Below are positions 55,271 to 64,000 of a stretch of DNA of 64,000 bases, piece by piece. A program made the position numbers and the translations under genes. Below the pieces are notes generated by a model, which searched no databases, was not told the DNA's origin, and worked only from the letters and a program-made list of their open reading frames with translations. This DNA is from Candidatus Krumholzibacteriota bacterium (GTDB lineage: Bacteria; Krumholzibacteriota; Krumholzibacteriia; LZORAL124-64-63): assembly GCA_022711765.1 (NCBI GenBank), contig JAKLEB010000001.1, positions 1,098,694-1,162,693 on the forward strand. The letters run 5' to 3'. The first letter of the stretch is position 1, and every line of letters starts with the position of its first letter.

Positions 55271-55320
55271 TTGTCTCTACATATTAAATTGATCAACCGG
55301 TTTTCAAAGAGGTCGGGCGG

Positions 55321-57363
55321 ATGAATCGTACCTGCCGCGCGTTCCTCCTGTCTAGCTGGCTGCTTGCGCTCGCCGCGACGCCGGCGACAGCGACGCGGTT
55401 CCACGTGAGCATCGGCGGCACGAGGACTGCTTCGCCCAGCGATCCGGGCGACTGGTCGGCGGGCAACTGCTACTCCAGCCTGGCCCTGGCCCTCGCCCAG
55501 GCGGCGGCTGCCGATTCGGTGCTGCTCGACGATCAGATCCACGAGCTCGCCGACGCGGTGACCTTGACGGCCTTCCTCGGCAATCGCCAGCTGTCGGCCG
55601 ATCCGGGTGACGCGCTGGTCCTGTACTCGGCGACCGGAGCCATGGCGACCAATCCCGCCGCGGCAGCCACGCGGCTGCAGGGCGTCACCCTCCAGGGCGG
55701 CGTCGCGCAGGCGCTCCCGGCCCTGCGGGTCCAGGACGCCGACGCCGCGCTCATCCTCGCCGGTTGCGATTTCCTCGACTTCGTCGCCGCCCCTTCCGGA
55801 ACGGTCGGCGGCTCCGCCCTGCGCGCGACGGCCCTCGACTCGCTCGTGGCGACCGCCTGCCGCTTCGACGGCAACTCCACCACGGGCAGCGGCGGCGCGA
55901 TCTACCTCGCCGGCGGCCTCGTCGCGGAATTCTCGGGCTGTGAGTGGGCGAACAACGTCGCACTCGGCGGCGGCACGCCGCGGGGCGGGGCGATCATGGT
56001 GAACGCCGCGACGGCCCTCAGCTCGCTCGCCTTCCGCGATTGCGAGTTCCGGGACAACGCGAGCGGCAGCGCCGGCGGCACGCTCTCCGCCCAGAGCGCC
56101 GACTTCCTGTTCGAACGCTGCCTCGTCGCGGGCAGCCGCAGCCATCTCGACGCCGCGATCGACTGGGGCGAGGGCGCCGGGATCCATCTGCGCCGCGCCG
56201 TCGGCGACCATGCGACCCCCGTGTCCGCGACCCTGCGGTCGTGCCATTTCGAGGACAACCAGATCGCCAATCCGATCGGCCTGACCGCGGGCGACGGCGG
56301 CGCCTTCTACGTGCGCGGCGAGGGGACCGCTCGCCTCTACGTAGGCGTGGTCGAGGACTGCACCTTCGTGAACAACTTCTCGCTCTGGGGCGCCGGCGCC
56401 CACTTCGCCCGCTGGGGTGTCGGCACGGTCCGCCGTTGCCGCTTCTACGACAATACGGCGTATTACCAGGGCGGCGCGGTCCTCAACGGCGGCGACGGCG
56501 CGCTGAACGACGGCGAGACCGTGGTCATCGAGAACTGCCTGTTCGTGCGCAACCAGGCCGGCTACCTGCCCGACGGCTCGCCGGGCGGCAGCTACAGCCT
56601 GGGCGGCGCCGTGCTCTGCCGCCAGCACCCGCGGATCGAGCTGCGCCACAGCACGTTCGTGGACAACCGGACCCGCGCCAGCAACTGGTACTTCGGCGAC
56701 GCCTTCGCCAAGTACTTCGAAAGCGGCAGCTGGAATCCCAGCAACCTGTGCGTGATCCAGAACTGCGTCTTCTGGGGCAGCCGTGGCAACCACGTGCAGA
56801 TCTACTCGAGCGACGGCGGCATGTCGGCCGTCGAGAACTGCGCGTACCAGCCGGGCGAGATCGCGATCGGCAGCCTCCTGCCGGTCGACCCGGTTCTCCT
56901 CGTCGCCGTGCCGTTCGAGAACCTCGAGACCGGCTTCCCCGCTCCCAGCGGCGTCCTGCTGGACGCTGGCCTCGCGACGGGGATCGACCACGACATCGAC
57001 CTTCGCCCGCGGCCGGCCGGCGACGGTCCCGACATCGGCTGCTACGAACGCCCGGTCGTCACGCCGGTCGAGGTCCCGCTCGCCGCCGATCCCGGCTTGA
57101 CGGTCAGCCCCAATCCGTTCAACCCTCGCACGACCCTGACCTGCCGCCTGGCCGCGAACGCCGAGGTGGCGCTCACCGTCTACGATCCGCACGGCCGCCG
57201 GATCCGGACCCTGTGGCGCGGCGCCCGCACGGCCGGCGAGCATGCCTGGACCTGGGATGGCCGCGACGAAACCGGACGCCCGTGCCCGACCGGCGTCTAC
57301 CTGGCGCGGCTCGTGATCGCCGGCCATCAGGCGGCCATGCACAAGCTGTCCCTCGTCCGCTGA
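55321..57363 (+). CDS. Secreted parallel beta-helix protein with FlgD-like C-terminal domain
   Basis: A 680-residue exported protein (signal LLSSWLLALAATPATA). It begins with the beta-helix cap segment GTRTASPSDPGDW...CYSSLALALAQAAAADSVLLDD, then has many Pbh1/polymorphic-outer-membrane-type repeats (CRFDGNSTTGSGGAIYLAGG; CTFVNNFSLWGAGAHF; CRFYDNTAYYQGGAVLNGG; STFVDNRTRASNW). The last 85 residues are the FlgD-like tail with SPNPFNPRTTLTCRL, YDPHGRRIRTL and WDGRDETGRPCPTGVYL, ending in Arg. ATG with AGAGG eight bases upstream. No catalytic site is recognised; a surface-exposed structural or adhesive role is likely. Confidence 0.9.
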   Translation: MNRTCRAFLLSSWLLALAATPATATRFHVSIGGTRTASPSDPGDWSAGNCYSSLALALAQAAAADSVLLDDQIHELADAVTLTAFLGNRQLSADPGDALVLYSATGAMATNPAAAATRLQGVTLQGGVAQALPALRVQDADAALILAGCDFLDFVAAPSGTVGGSALRATALDSLVATACRFDGNSTTGSGGAIYLAGGLVAEFSGCEWANNVALGGGTPRGGAIMVNAATALSSLAFRDCEFRDNASGSAGGTLSAQSADFLFERCLVAGSRSHLDAAIDWGEGAGIHLRRAVGDHATPVSATLRSCHFEDNQIANPIGLTAGDGGAFYVRGEGTARLYVGVVEDCTFVNNFSLWGAGAHFARWGVGTVRRCRFYDNTAYYQGGAVLNGGDGALNDGETVVIENCLFVRNQAGYLPDGSPGGSYSLGGAVLCRQHPRIELRHSTFVDNRTRASNWYFGDAFAKYFESGSWNPSNLCVIQNCVFWGSRGNHVQIYSSDGGMSAVENCAYQPGEIAIGSLLPVDPVLLVAVPFENLETGFPAPSGVLLDAGLATGIDHDIDLRPRPAGDGPDIGCYERPVVTPVEVPLAADPGLTVSPNPFNPRTTLTCRLAANAEVALTVYDPHGRRIRTLWRGARTAGEHAWTWDGRDETGRPCPTGVYLARLVIAGHQAAMHKLSLVR

Positions 57364-57389
57364 GGGGCCGGCTGCGAGGCGATGAGACT

Positions 57390-58259
57390 ATGGCAAGACC
57401 GCTGGTCGTGTTCCTGCACCTGGCGAAGACAGGGGGCAGGACCGTGGACACGGTCCTGCGCTCGACCTACGGCGCGGGCTACGTGCAGGCTGAACCGTGG
57501 CAGCCGCTGCGGCCGATCGGCGGCCATTACCCCGACTTCATGGCCGTCACTTACGGTCCGGACGACCTCCGCCGGTGCCGGCGCCTGTTCCCGTGGCTCC
57601 GCGCGCTCGGCGGGCACACGCTGACGCTCTGGTCGGATCTGCACGCGGTCGAGCCCGTCCGCTACGTGGCGTTCCTGCGCGAGCCGCTCGCGCGGGGCGC
57701 GTCGCACTACCAGTACCACGTGGCCAATGTCCGGGACGCGCTCGACTGGCCCGCCTGGTGCGCGTGGCCGGAGCACCACAACCACCAGGTGCGGTTCTTC
57801 GACCGCGGCGGCGATCCGCTGGCGGCGATCCGCGCCATCGAGCGCCACGGCGTCTTCGTCGGGTTGCTCGAGAGGTTCGAGGAATCGCTCCTGTTGATGC
57901 GCAGACTCGCGGTCCCCGAGCTCCGCTGCGGCTTCCGGCGCCGCAACACGGCCGAGTCGAACGGGGTCGCCAGCGCTCTGCTCGCCGATCCTGTCCGCCG
58001 CGAGGACCTCCGCCGGATGTACGCCGCGGAATTCCCGCTCTACGATTGGGTGACGACCGAGCTCTGGCCGAGGTACGAGGCGGCGTACGGGCCCGGCCTG
58101 GCGGAGGACGCCGCCCGGCTGCGGGCCGACCCCCTGGCCGGGTTCCGCCCCTGGCACGACCGTGCCGGCCGCGCCGCTCACCGGTTCTGGGTCGAACCGT
58201 GGAAGCGCGCCGCGTGGCGGCGGTGGCGGACCACCGGCGCGGCGAGGTCGGGCGCCTAG
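57390..58259 (+). CDS. Sulfotransferase family protein
   Basis: A 289-residue cytoplasmic enzyme predicted to transfer a sulfo group from PAPS. The 5'-phosphosulfate loop is in FLHLAKTGGRTVDTVLR and the 3'-phosphate site in YVAFLREPLARGASHYQYH, the pattern of the heparan sulfate 2-O-sulfotransferase-like (Sulfotransfer_2) group that acts on carbohydrates. It lies 26 bp downstream of a secreted beta-helix gene and may be cotranscribed with it. The acceptor is unknown; an exopolysaccharide or surface glycan is plausible. GAGG is ten bases before the ATG. Confidence 0.85.
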   Translation: MARPLVVFLHLAKTGGRTVDTVLRSTYGAGYVQAEPWQPLRPIGGHYPDFMAVTYGPDDLRRCRRLFPWLRALGGHTLTLWSDLHAVEPVRYVAFLREPLARGASHYQYHVANVRDALDWPAWCAWPEHHNHQVRFFDRGGDPLAAIRAIERHGVFVGLLERFEESLLLMRRLAVPELRCGFRRRNTAESNGVASALLADPVRREDLRRMYAAEFPLYDWVTTELWPRYEAAYGPGLAEDAARLRADPLAGFRPWHDRAGRAAHRFWVEPWKRAAWRRWRTTGAARSGA

Positions 58260-58382
58260 CCGGCGCCGCCGGCGACGCGCGGCGGTCCGCGAAAACGCGA
58301 AACCATCGTCAATCCCGCGGAATTCCGGGGAATTCCCGGCCCGAGCGCAATCCGCGCGGCTGCATCGGCACGCCGAATATGT

Positions 58383-58401
58383 TACAATCACGAGCGATTG
58401 T
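58383..58401 (+). promoter_or_regulatory. -10 box with overlapping dyad upstream of the subtilase gene
   Basis: TACAAT (58383-58388) is a good -10 match, 46 nt before the ATG at 58435. ACAATC (58384-58389) and GATTGT (58396-58401) form an inverted repeat with a 6-nt spacer right over the -10 and start site. No good -35 is visible. Confidence 0.4.
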
Positions 58402-58434
58402 GAACCGTCGGCCGCTCACGCGGAAGGTGACCCG

Positions 58435-61176
58435 ATGCAGCGATTCGTGCGCCCGTGCCTCTTCGTTTTCGCCGTCCTGGTCCTCGCCATGAGCGGGCGG
58501 GCCGCCGGGCCAGCGTCCTTTCCCGCCAGCCAGCCCGAGATGCAGACCGCCGTCCCCACGGGACGCGTCGTGGTCCGGTACGCTCCGGCCGCCTCCGCCG
58601 CGGATCACCGGCGCGTGGCGGCGCTGGCCGGCGCGCCAGGCGAGCCGCGGTTCGCGGCGGCCACGCTGGCCGCGGTGGCGGCGAGGAGCGCGCGGTCGCC
58701 CGCCGGTCTCGCCGGCCTGGCCCGATACGCGCAGTTCGACCCGCCGGCGGCCGGCCGCGACGACCTCGTCCGCCTCGTGCAGCGCCTGGCGGCCGACCCG
58801 GCGGTCGAGCTCGCGTTCCTCGAGCCGCGCGCCGTCCCGGCCGCGCTCGGCTTCGACGCCTTCACGGGCGCGAGTCCCGCCGCCGCCGACCTGGCGGCCC
58901 CCCTGCCGACGCCCGATTTCACGAGCTACCAGGGCTACCTCGGGAACGCGCCGCAGGGCGTGGGCGCCTGGTCGGTCTGGGGAACACCCGGCGCGCGCGG
59001 CGGCTCGGTCCGCATCGTGGACGTCGAGGGCGCGTGGCTGTGGTCGCACGAGGATCTGCCGGCGCCGTTCGTCGACCTCGGGCAGCACTTCGACGACCTC
59101 GGCTGGCGCAATCACGGGACGGCGGTCATGGGCGAGATGCGCGGCCACGACAACGCCTTCGGCGTCGACGGCATCGTGCCCGACTGCCAGGTCGGCAACT
59201 CGAGCATCGGCGACCAGTCCGTCGCGGGCGCCCTGCTCAACGCCGGCGCGCACCTCGACGCGGGCGACCTGATCCTCATCGAGCTGCATGCGCCCGGTCC
59301 GAACAGCTACGAGGGCGGCGGCCAGTACGGCTACCTGCCCATGGAATTCTGGCAGGACAACTTCGACGCGATCCGCGCGATCACCGATCTCGGGATCCTC
59401 GTCGTGGAGGCCGCCGGCAACGGCCAGCAGAACCTCGACGACGCCGTCTACCAGGGCCTCTTCGACCGCGACGTCCGCGATTCGGGCGCCATCATGGTCG
59501 GCGCCACCGCCGGCAGCTCGCTCGACCCGGCCTGGTTCACGAACCACGGTGCCCGCGTCGACCTCTGCGGCTGGGGCCTCAACGTCGCGACCTGCGCTTA
59601 CGGCGACCTGCAGGGCGGCGCGGAGACCGAGTGGTACACCGCGCAATTCTCGGGTACGAGCAGCGCCTCGCCGATCGTGACCGGCTCGGTGGCGTCCTTG
59701 CAGGGCATGATCGAGGCCGCGAACGGATTCAGCGTCGACGCTTCGCTCGCCCGCACGATCCTGCGCCAGACCGGCACGCCGACCAACGGCCCCCAGCTCA
59801 TCGGCCCGCGGCCGAACCTCGTGGCGGCCTGGACGCTCGCCGCGCAGGGCGTCTGCCTGCTGAGCGGCACGGTCACCGAGCAGCTCAGCGGCGACCCCCT
59901 GGCGGGCGTGGAAATCCGCGTGCAGCCCGACGGGCCGCGCACGAGCACGGCCGCCGACGGGTCCTACAGCGTGAGCCTGCTGCCTGGCACCTATGACCTG
60001 ATTTTCACCTCCTATTTCCACGCCGCGCGCACCGACGACGTGACGGTCACCGCGGGCCTGAACGTCCACGACACCGCTCTGGCCGTGCTGCCGCTCGAGG
60101 TGATCGCCGGCACGGTGCGCGGCGAGGACAGCTCCACCCTGGCCGGCGCGCGGGTCGAGCTGATCGACGAACCGGTCGCGCCGGCGGTCGCGGACGCGAA
60201 CGGCGAATTCGCCTTCGCGCCGGTCCCCGTCGGCCTCGCCCATCGCCTGCTCGGCGGCCTGGTGCCCGGATACGGCGGCTCGTTGACCGAGCTCGCCGCC
60301 GGAGCGCCGGCCGGCGCGGTGAGCGTCGTGCTGCCGCCGGTCGATCACACGTTCGAGGCCGGCGCCGAGGGATTCACCACCGTCGGCTCGCTCTGGGTGC
60401 GCGGCAATCCCGGCCAGACCGGCTTCGGTCCCGGCTCGGCCTTCGACGGCGCGTGGTGCTGGGGCGTGGGCATCAACGACGGCGGCTACCCCGACGAGAC
60501 GACCGCCGAGCTGCGCAGCCCCTCCTACCTGACCAGCCAGTTCCCCGGCGACCGTCTCTTCCTGAGCTTCCACTACTGGTGCGGCACCGAGGCCGGCTTC
60601 GACGGCGTGAACGTGGTCGTGAACCCGGTCACCGGCCCGGTCGTCGTCCTGCCGGTCGACGGGTACTCCGATCTCTCGCTCAGCGGTCTCGGCTACGGAC
60701 CCGGCTGGTCGGGAGACAGCGGCGGCTGGCGGACCGCGGTCTTCGACATCTCCGACCAGCTCGGCTCGGCGTCGTTCGCGTTCGGGCTGCGCTTCGGCTC
60801 CGATCAGGCGGTGACCGCGGCGGGGTTCCTGATCGACGGGGTCTCGCTGCACTCGGTCGACACCAGCGTGGGGGTCGGCGAACCCGTGGCGGATGCGCGC
60901 GCCGGCGAGCTCGCGACCTGGCCGAATCCGTTCAATCCGCGGTTGAACCTGACCTGGGCGCTGCCGGCGGCGGGGCGGCTCGACCTCGCCGTCTTCGACC
61001 TGCGCGGCCGCCTCGTGCGCGAGCTACTGCGGGACGCGACGGTCGCCGATCGCGGGCAGGTGGCGTGGGACGGGACGGACCGCACGGGTCGGGCCGTTCC
61101 GAGCGGCGTCTACCTGGTGCGGGCCACCGTGGCCGACGGTCGCGAGCTGGTCCGGCGCGTGACGCTCGCGCGCTGA
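58435..61176 (+). CDS. Secreted subtilisin-like (S8) peptidase with regulatory-like repeats and FlgD-like tail
   Basis: A 913-residue exported serine protease. Signal peptide PCLFVFAVLVLAMSGRAA; a prodomain (VVVRYAPAASAADHRRVAAL); the catalytic domain with Asp196 (RIVDVEGAW), His227 (NHGTAVMGEM) and Ser in FSGTSSASPIVTGSVASLQGM. Then two carboxypeptidase-regulatory-like domains (SGTVTEQLSGDPLAGVEIRV; IAGTVRGEDSSTLAGARVEL), an immune-inhibitor/MAM-like jelly roll (FEAGAEGFTTVGSLWVRGNP) and the FlgD-like tail (WPNPFNPRLNLTWAL; VFDLRGRLVREL; WDGTDRTGRAVPSGVYL) ending in Arg. ATG has GGAAGGTG upstream. It is probably a surface-located digestive or processing protease. Confidence 0.92.
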   Translation: MQRFVRPCLFVFAVLVLAMSGRAAGPASFPASQPEMQTAVPTGRVVVRYAPAASAADHRRVAALAGAPGEPRFAAATLAAVAARSARSPAGLAGLARYAQFDPPAAGRDDLVRLVQRLAADPAVELAFLEPRAVPAALGFDAFTGASPAAADLAAPLPTPDFTSYQGYLGNAPQGVGAWSVWGTPGARGGSVRIVDVEGAWLWSHEDLPAPFVDLGQHFDDLGWRNHGTAVMGEMRGHDNAFGVDGIVPDCQVGNSSIGDQSVAGALLNAGAHLDAGDLILIELHAPGPNSYEGGGQYGYLPMEFWQDNFDAIRAITDLGILVVEAAGNGQQNLDDAVYQGLFDRDVRDSGAIMVGATAGSSLDPAWFTNHGARVDLCGWGLNVATCAYGDLQGGAETEWYTAQFSGTSSASPIVTGSVASLQGMIEAANGFSVDASLARTILRQTGTPTNGPQLIGPRPNLVAAWTLAAQGVCLLSGTVTEQLSGDPLAGVEIRVQPDGPRTSTAADGSYSVSLLPGTYDLIFTSYFHAARTDDVTVTAGLNVHDTALAVLPLEVIAGTVRGEDSSTLAGARVELIDEPVAPAVADANGEFAFAPVPVGLAHRLLGGLVPGYGGSLTELAAGAPAGAVSVVLPPVDHTFEAGAEGFTTVGSLWVRGNPGQTGFGPGSAFDGAWCWGVGINDGGYPDETTAELRSPSYLTSQFPGDRLFLSFHYWCGTEAGFDGVNVVVNPVTGPVVVLPVDGYSDLSLSGLGYGPGWSGDSGGWRTAVFDISDQLGSASFAFGLRFGSDQAVTAAGFLIDGVSLHSVDTSVGVGEPVADARAGELATWPNPFNPRLNLTWALPAAGRLDLAVFDLRGRLVRELLRDATVADRGQVAWDGTDRTGRAVPSGVYLVRATVADGRELVRRVTLAR

Positions 61177-61295
61177 GACCGGGGCGGCTTCCCGCAGGTG
61201 CTGGTCGACCGGCCAACCTCCGGACGCTATATTGGGGCGTCCCGGGCGGCAGGACGCCGCCGCGCGGACTCGTCCTCAACCGTCGGAGGTCTCCC

Positions 61296-63365
61296 GTGAT
61301 CCGCCGCTGTCTCGCGCTCGCGCTCCTCGTGGCCGCCGCCGCGACCGTCGCCCCCGCCGGCGAACCCCATCCGTTCTCGGTCCACGACCTGCTCGCGATG
61401 CGGCGCGTCGGCGATCCCCAGGTCTCGCCGGACGGCACGACCGTGGTCTTCACCGTGCGCGAGACCGACCTTGCGGCCAACCAGGGTCGCACCGACCTCT
61501 GGCTCGCGAGCACGGACGGCGCGACGCCCGCTCGCCCGCTCACCCGCAGCGAAGCCGGCGAGTCGAACCCTCGCTGGTGCGTGCGCAACGGCGAGATCCA
61601 CTTCCTCTCGACCCGTTCGGGCAGCTCGCAGATCTGGTCGATCGATCCGCGCGGCGGCGAGGCCGTCCAGGTCACGCGCGCGCCGCTCGACATCAACGCC
61701 TTCGAGCATGCGCCGGCTCTGGGCGGCTTCCTCGTGGCGATGGAGGTCTACCCGGGGCTGAGCCCCGCCGAGACGGTCGCCCGCGACGAACAGAAGGCCG
61801 CGACGGCGCGCACGGGCCGGACCTACGACGAGCTGCTCTTCCGGTCCTGGGACACCTGGGAGGACGGCAAGCGCAGTCATCTGTTCGTGCTGTCGCCGGA
61901 CGGAGCCCTGCGCGACCTGATGCCCGACCTGGACGCCGACGTGCCGACGCGGCCGTGGGGCGGGATGGAGGAGGTGCAGGTGGCCGCCGACGGCAGCGAG
62001 GTCCTCTTCACCGCGAAGCTCCTGCCCGGCAGCGAGGCCGCCTGGAGCACCGACTGGGACCTCTACGCCGTCGTTCCGGACGGGTCCGGCCAGATGCGAT
62101 GCGTCACGGAGTCGAACCAGGCCTGGGACACCCAGCCCCTCCTGTCGCCCGACGGCAAGACCCTCGCCTGGCTCGCCATGGACCGCCCCGGCTTCGAGGC
62201 GGATCGCCACCACGTCGAGCTGCGCAGCTGGCCCGACCTGGGCGACCCGCGGCGCCTCGACCTCGATCACGGCGGCCTCGCGCTGAGCCCCCAGAGCCTG
62301 CTCTGGGACCGAGCCGGGACCACGCTCTACGTCTCCGCCGGTCACCTCGGCCAGGTCTCGATCTTCGCGATCGACGTCCGCAAGGGATCGACGCGCCTGG
62401 TCGTGCGCGACGGCAGCAACGGTTCCGCGACCTGGGCCGGCGATCGCCTGCTCTACGCGAAGCACCACCTGCGGTCGCCGGTCGAACTCTACACCGCGAA
62501 GCCGAGCGGTCAGGACGAACGCCGGCTCACTCGCCTGAACGACGCGCAGCTCGCCGCCTGCCGGCTGGGCGAGCCCGAGCAGTTCACGTTCGCGGGCTGG
62601 AACGACGAGACCGTGTACGCCTACGTCGTGAAGCCGTACGACTGGTCGCCGGAAGCGGCCGCCGACGGCAGGACGTGGCCGATCGCGTTCCTGGTGCACG
62701 GCGGGCCGCAGGGCAGCTTCGGCAACGACTTCCACTACCGCTGGAATCCGCAGACCTACGTGGGCGCGGGCTTCTGCACGGTCGCCGTCGACTTCCACGG
62801 CTCGACCGGCTACGGCCAGCCGTTCTGCGACGCGATCAGCGGCCACTGGGGCGACCGGCCGCTCGAGGATCTGGAGAAGGGACTCGACGCCGCGCTCGCG
62901 AGGTACGACTGGATGGACGGCTCGCGGGTCGTGGCCGCCGGTGCCAGCTACGGCGGCTACATGATCAACTGGATGCACGGCCAGCCGTTCGGCAAGCGTT
63001 TCAAGGCGCTCGTCTGCCACGACGGCAACCTGGACGAGCAGATGGCCTACTTCGACACCGAGGAGCTCTGGTTCCCCGAGTGGGAGCACGGCGGCACGCC
63101 GTGGACGAATGCCGAGGGCTACGACGAGCACAATCCGATCAACCACGTCGCGAACTGGAGCGTCCCGACCCTGGTCGTGCACGGAGCGCTGGACTACCGC
63201 GTCGTCGATACGCAGGGGCTGAGTACGTTCACCGCGCTGCGGCGGCGGGGCGTGCCGGCGCGGCTCCTCTACTTCCCGGACGAGAACCACTGGGTGCTGA
63301 AGCCGCAGAACTCGATCCAGTGGCACGAGGAAGTCATGGGGTGGTTGACGCGGTGGATCGAGTAA
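61296..63365 (+). CDS. Secreted S9 family prolyl oligopeptidase-like peptidase
   Basis: A 689-residue exported serine peptidase. Signal peptide LALALLVAAAATVAPAG; a beta-propeller of PD40-like strands (VSPDGTTVVFTVRETD; LSPDGKTLAWLAMD), then an alpha/beta hydrolase domain with FLVHGGPQGSFGNDFHYRWN, nucleophile Ser in AGASYGGYMINWMHG, Asp in VHGALDYRV and His in PDENHWVL. This is the acylaminoacyl-peptidase/DPP-like S9C group that trims oligopeptides. The GTG at 61296 has GGAGG six bases upstream. It follows the subtilase by 119 bp and complements it: one makes peptides, the other trims them. Confidence 0.93.
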   Translation: MIRRCLALALLVAAAATVAPAGEPHPFSVHDLLAMRRVGDPQVSPDGTTVVFTVRETDLAANQGRTDLWLASTDGATPARPLTRSEAGESNPRWCVRNGEIHFLSTRSGSSQIWSIDPRGGEAVQVTRAPLDINAFEHAPALGGFLVAMEVYPGLSPAETVARDEQKAATARTGRTYDELLFRSWDTWEDGKRSHLFVLSPDGALRDLMPDLDADVPTRPWGGMEEVQVAADGSEVLFTAKLLPGSEAAWSTDWDLYAVVPDGSGQMRCVTESNQAWDTQPLLSPDGKTLAWLAMDRPGFEADRHHVELRSWPDLGDPRRLDLDHGGLALSPQSLLWDRAGTTLYVSAGHLGQVSIFAIDVRKGSTRLVVRDGSNGSATWAGDRLLYAKHHLRSPVELYTAKPSGQDERRLTRLNDAQLAACRLGEPEQFTFAGWNDETVYAYVVKPYDWSPEAAADGRTWPIAFLVHGGPQGSFGNDFHYRWNPQTYVGAGFCTVAVDFHGSTGYGQPFCDAISGHWGDRPLEDLEKGLDAALARYDWMDGSRVVAAGASYGGYMINWMHGQPFGKRFKALVCHDGNLDEQMAYFDTEELWFPEWEHGGTPWTNAEGYDEHNPINHVANWSVPTLVVHGALDYRVVDTQGLSTFTALRRRGVPARLLYFPDENHWVLKPQNSIQWHEEVMGWLTRWIE

Positions 63366-64000
63366 GGCCCCGGAGGTCCCGGCGGGCCGACCAGCGGACC
63401 CCCGAGCAGTTGCGCGAGCACTACGCCGTCGAAACGGAGCTCGCCGCGAGGCTCCGGAGCGCCTCCCGGGACGAGCGGCGCACCCTGTACGCGGCGGTGT
63501 ACGACGAGCTCTACCGCCGGGTGCCTCACCATCCGCAAATGACCCGCAAGGCGAAGGCGGCGGACCGCGCCCGCTCGCTCGCCTCGCAGCTCGGGTTGCT
63601 GCGGCGGTTCCTCGGCCGGGATTCGACCTACCTGGAGATCGGGCCGGGAGATTGCGCCCTGTCGTATCTGGTCGCGAAGCGCGTGAAGCGCGTCTACGCG
63701 GTGGACGTCTCGGTCGAGATCGCCGGCGCGGCCGAGACCCCCGACAACTTCCAGCTCTTCATCTCGGACGGGAGCTCGATCCCGGTGCCGCCGGGCTCGA
63801 TCGACGTCGCGTACAGCTACCAGCTCATGGAGCACCTGCATCCCGACGACGCGGTCGAGCAGCTCCGCAACATCTACACCGCGCTGGCGCCGGGGGGACG
63901 GTACGTGTGCGTCACGCCCAATCGGCTGAGCGGACCTCACGACATCTCGAAGTACTTCGACGATCGACCCACCGGCTTCCACCTGCGGGAGTACACCACG
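63353..64000 (+). CDS. Class I SAM-dependent methyltransferase, 3' end missing
   Basis: An open frame of 216 codons that runs off the window end. The Arg-rich N-terminus is followed by a helical region and the Rossmann methyltransferase core: motif I YLEIGPGDCALSYL (about 93-106), VYAVDVSVEI (motif post I), FISDGSSIPVPPGSIDVAYSYQLMEHLHP (motifs II/III) and LAPGGRYVCVTPN. This is the Methyltransf_11 type found in polysaccharide or small-molecule modification. The GTG at 63353 overlaps the S9 gene end by 13 bp; a GTG at 63341 is also in frame. Substrate unknown. Confidence 0.82.
   Translation, partial: MDRVRPRRSRRADQRTPEQLREHYAVETELAARLRSASRDERRTLYAAVYDELYRRVPHHPQMTRKAKAADRARSLASQLGLLRRFLGRDSTYLEIGPGDCALSYLVAKRVKRVYAVDVSVEIAGAAETPDNFQLFISDGSSIPVPPGSIDVAYSYQLMEHLHPDDAVEQLRNIYTALAPGGRYVCVTPNRLSGPHDISKYFDDRPTGFHLREYTT

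Overview
The window is a GC-rich (roughly 70 %) bacterial chromosome segment, densely packed with about 43 protein genes and with no RNA gene, insertion sequence, phage or CRISPR array that I can see. Several large secreted proteins end in an FlgD-like domain (PNPFNP..., GR-x-VR-x-L, WDG-x-D-x-x-GR, SGxYL, basic last residue). Together with secreted beta-helix proteins, MXAN_6640-type and Tricorn-like proteases and a MauG-type peroxidase, this points to an uncultured FCB-group lineage such as Krumholzibacteriota, Eisenbacteria or Latescibacterota. That placement is inferred from protein style, not from a marker gene.

Layout. 1-4.5 kb: the 3' end of an MtfA-like peptidase, a secreted beta-helix protein, and a minus-strand nucleotide-salvage operon udk-hpt-guaB with an apparently leaderless promoter. 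4.6-7.0 kb: a coupled three-gene plus-strand unit of envelope proteins with no known function. 7.0-14 kb: a plus-strand series holding acpS, an acyl-activating ligase, a stand-alone acyl carrier protein, a Kbl-type alpha-oxoamine synthase, a small unknown protein and a hotdog thioesterase, followed by a SpoU RNA methyltransferase and a dGTPase. The first six look like a small acyl-ACP pathway, possibly making an aminoketone, and are the best candidate for an undescribed system. 14-18.7 kb: a site-2 protease, a DsbD-N protein with a redoxin, and a biotin-dependent carboxyltransferase with its biotin carrier. 18.8-28.4 kb (minus strand): a PAS-GGDEF-EAL regulator, a Tricorn-like protease, aconitase, a pseudouridine synthase and a DUF503 protein.

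28.4-43 kb: a putative metalloprotease with a sorting-like tail, MltF-like transglycosylase, AhpD-like protein, TauE/SafE transporter, secreted isoaspartyl peptidase, DUF1684 lipoprotein, GT-C-like membrane protein, a NifX/DUF134 pair with a clear palindromic operator, an EamA transporter, aminopeptidase P, an alkyltransferase-like protein and an FG-GAP secreted protein. 43-52 kb: a Ser/Thr kinase with TPRs, an SdrD-type lipoprotein, a PabB-PabC fusion, a beta-barrel protein and a chorismate mutase-prephenate dehydrogenase fusion. 52-64 kb: a MauG-like peroxidase, a radical SAM/SPASM enzyme, a beta-helix protein, a sulfotransferase, a subtilase, an S9 peptidase and a truncated methyltransferase.

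Gene ends are often marked by long GC-rich hairpins without U-tracts. Two of them share a loop sequence although their stems differ. Promoters show up as short AT-rich islands, and a 12-bp A(T/C)AAT(T/C)AGTATC motif recurs upstream of three unrelated genes.
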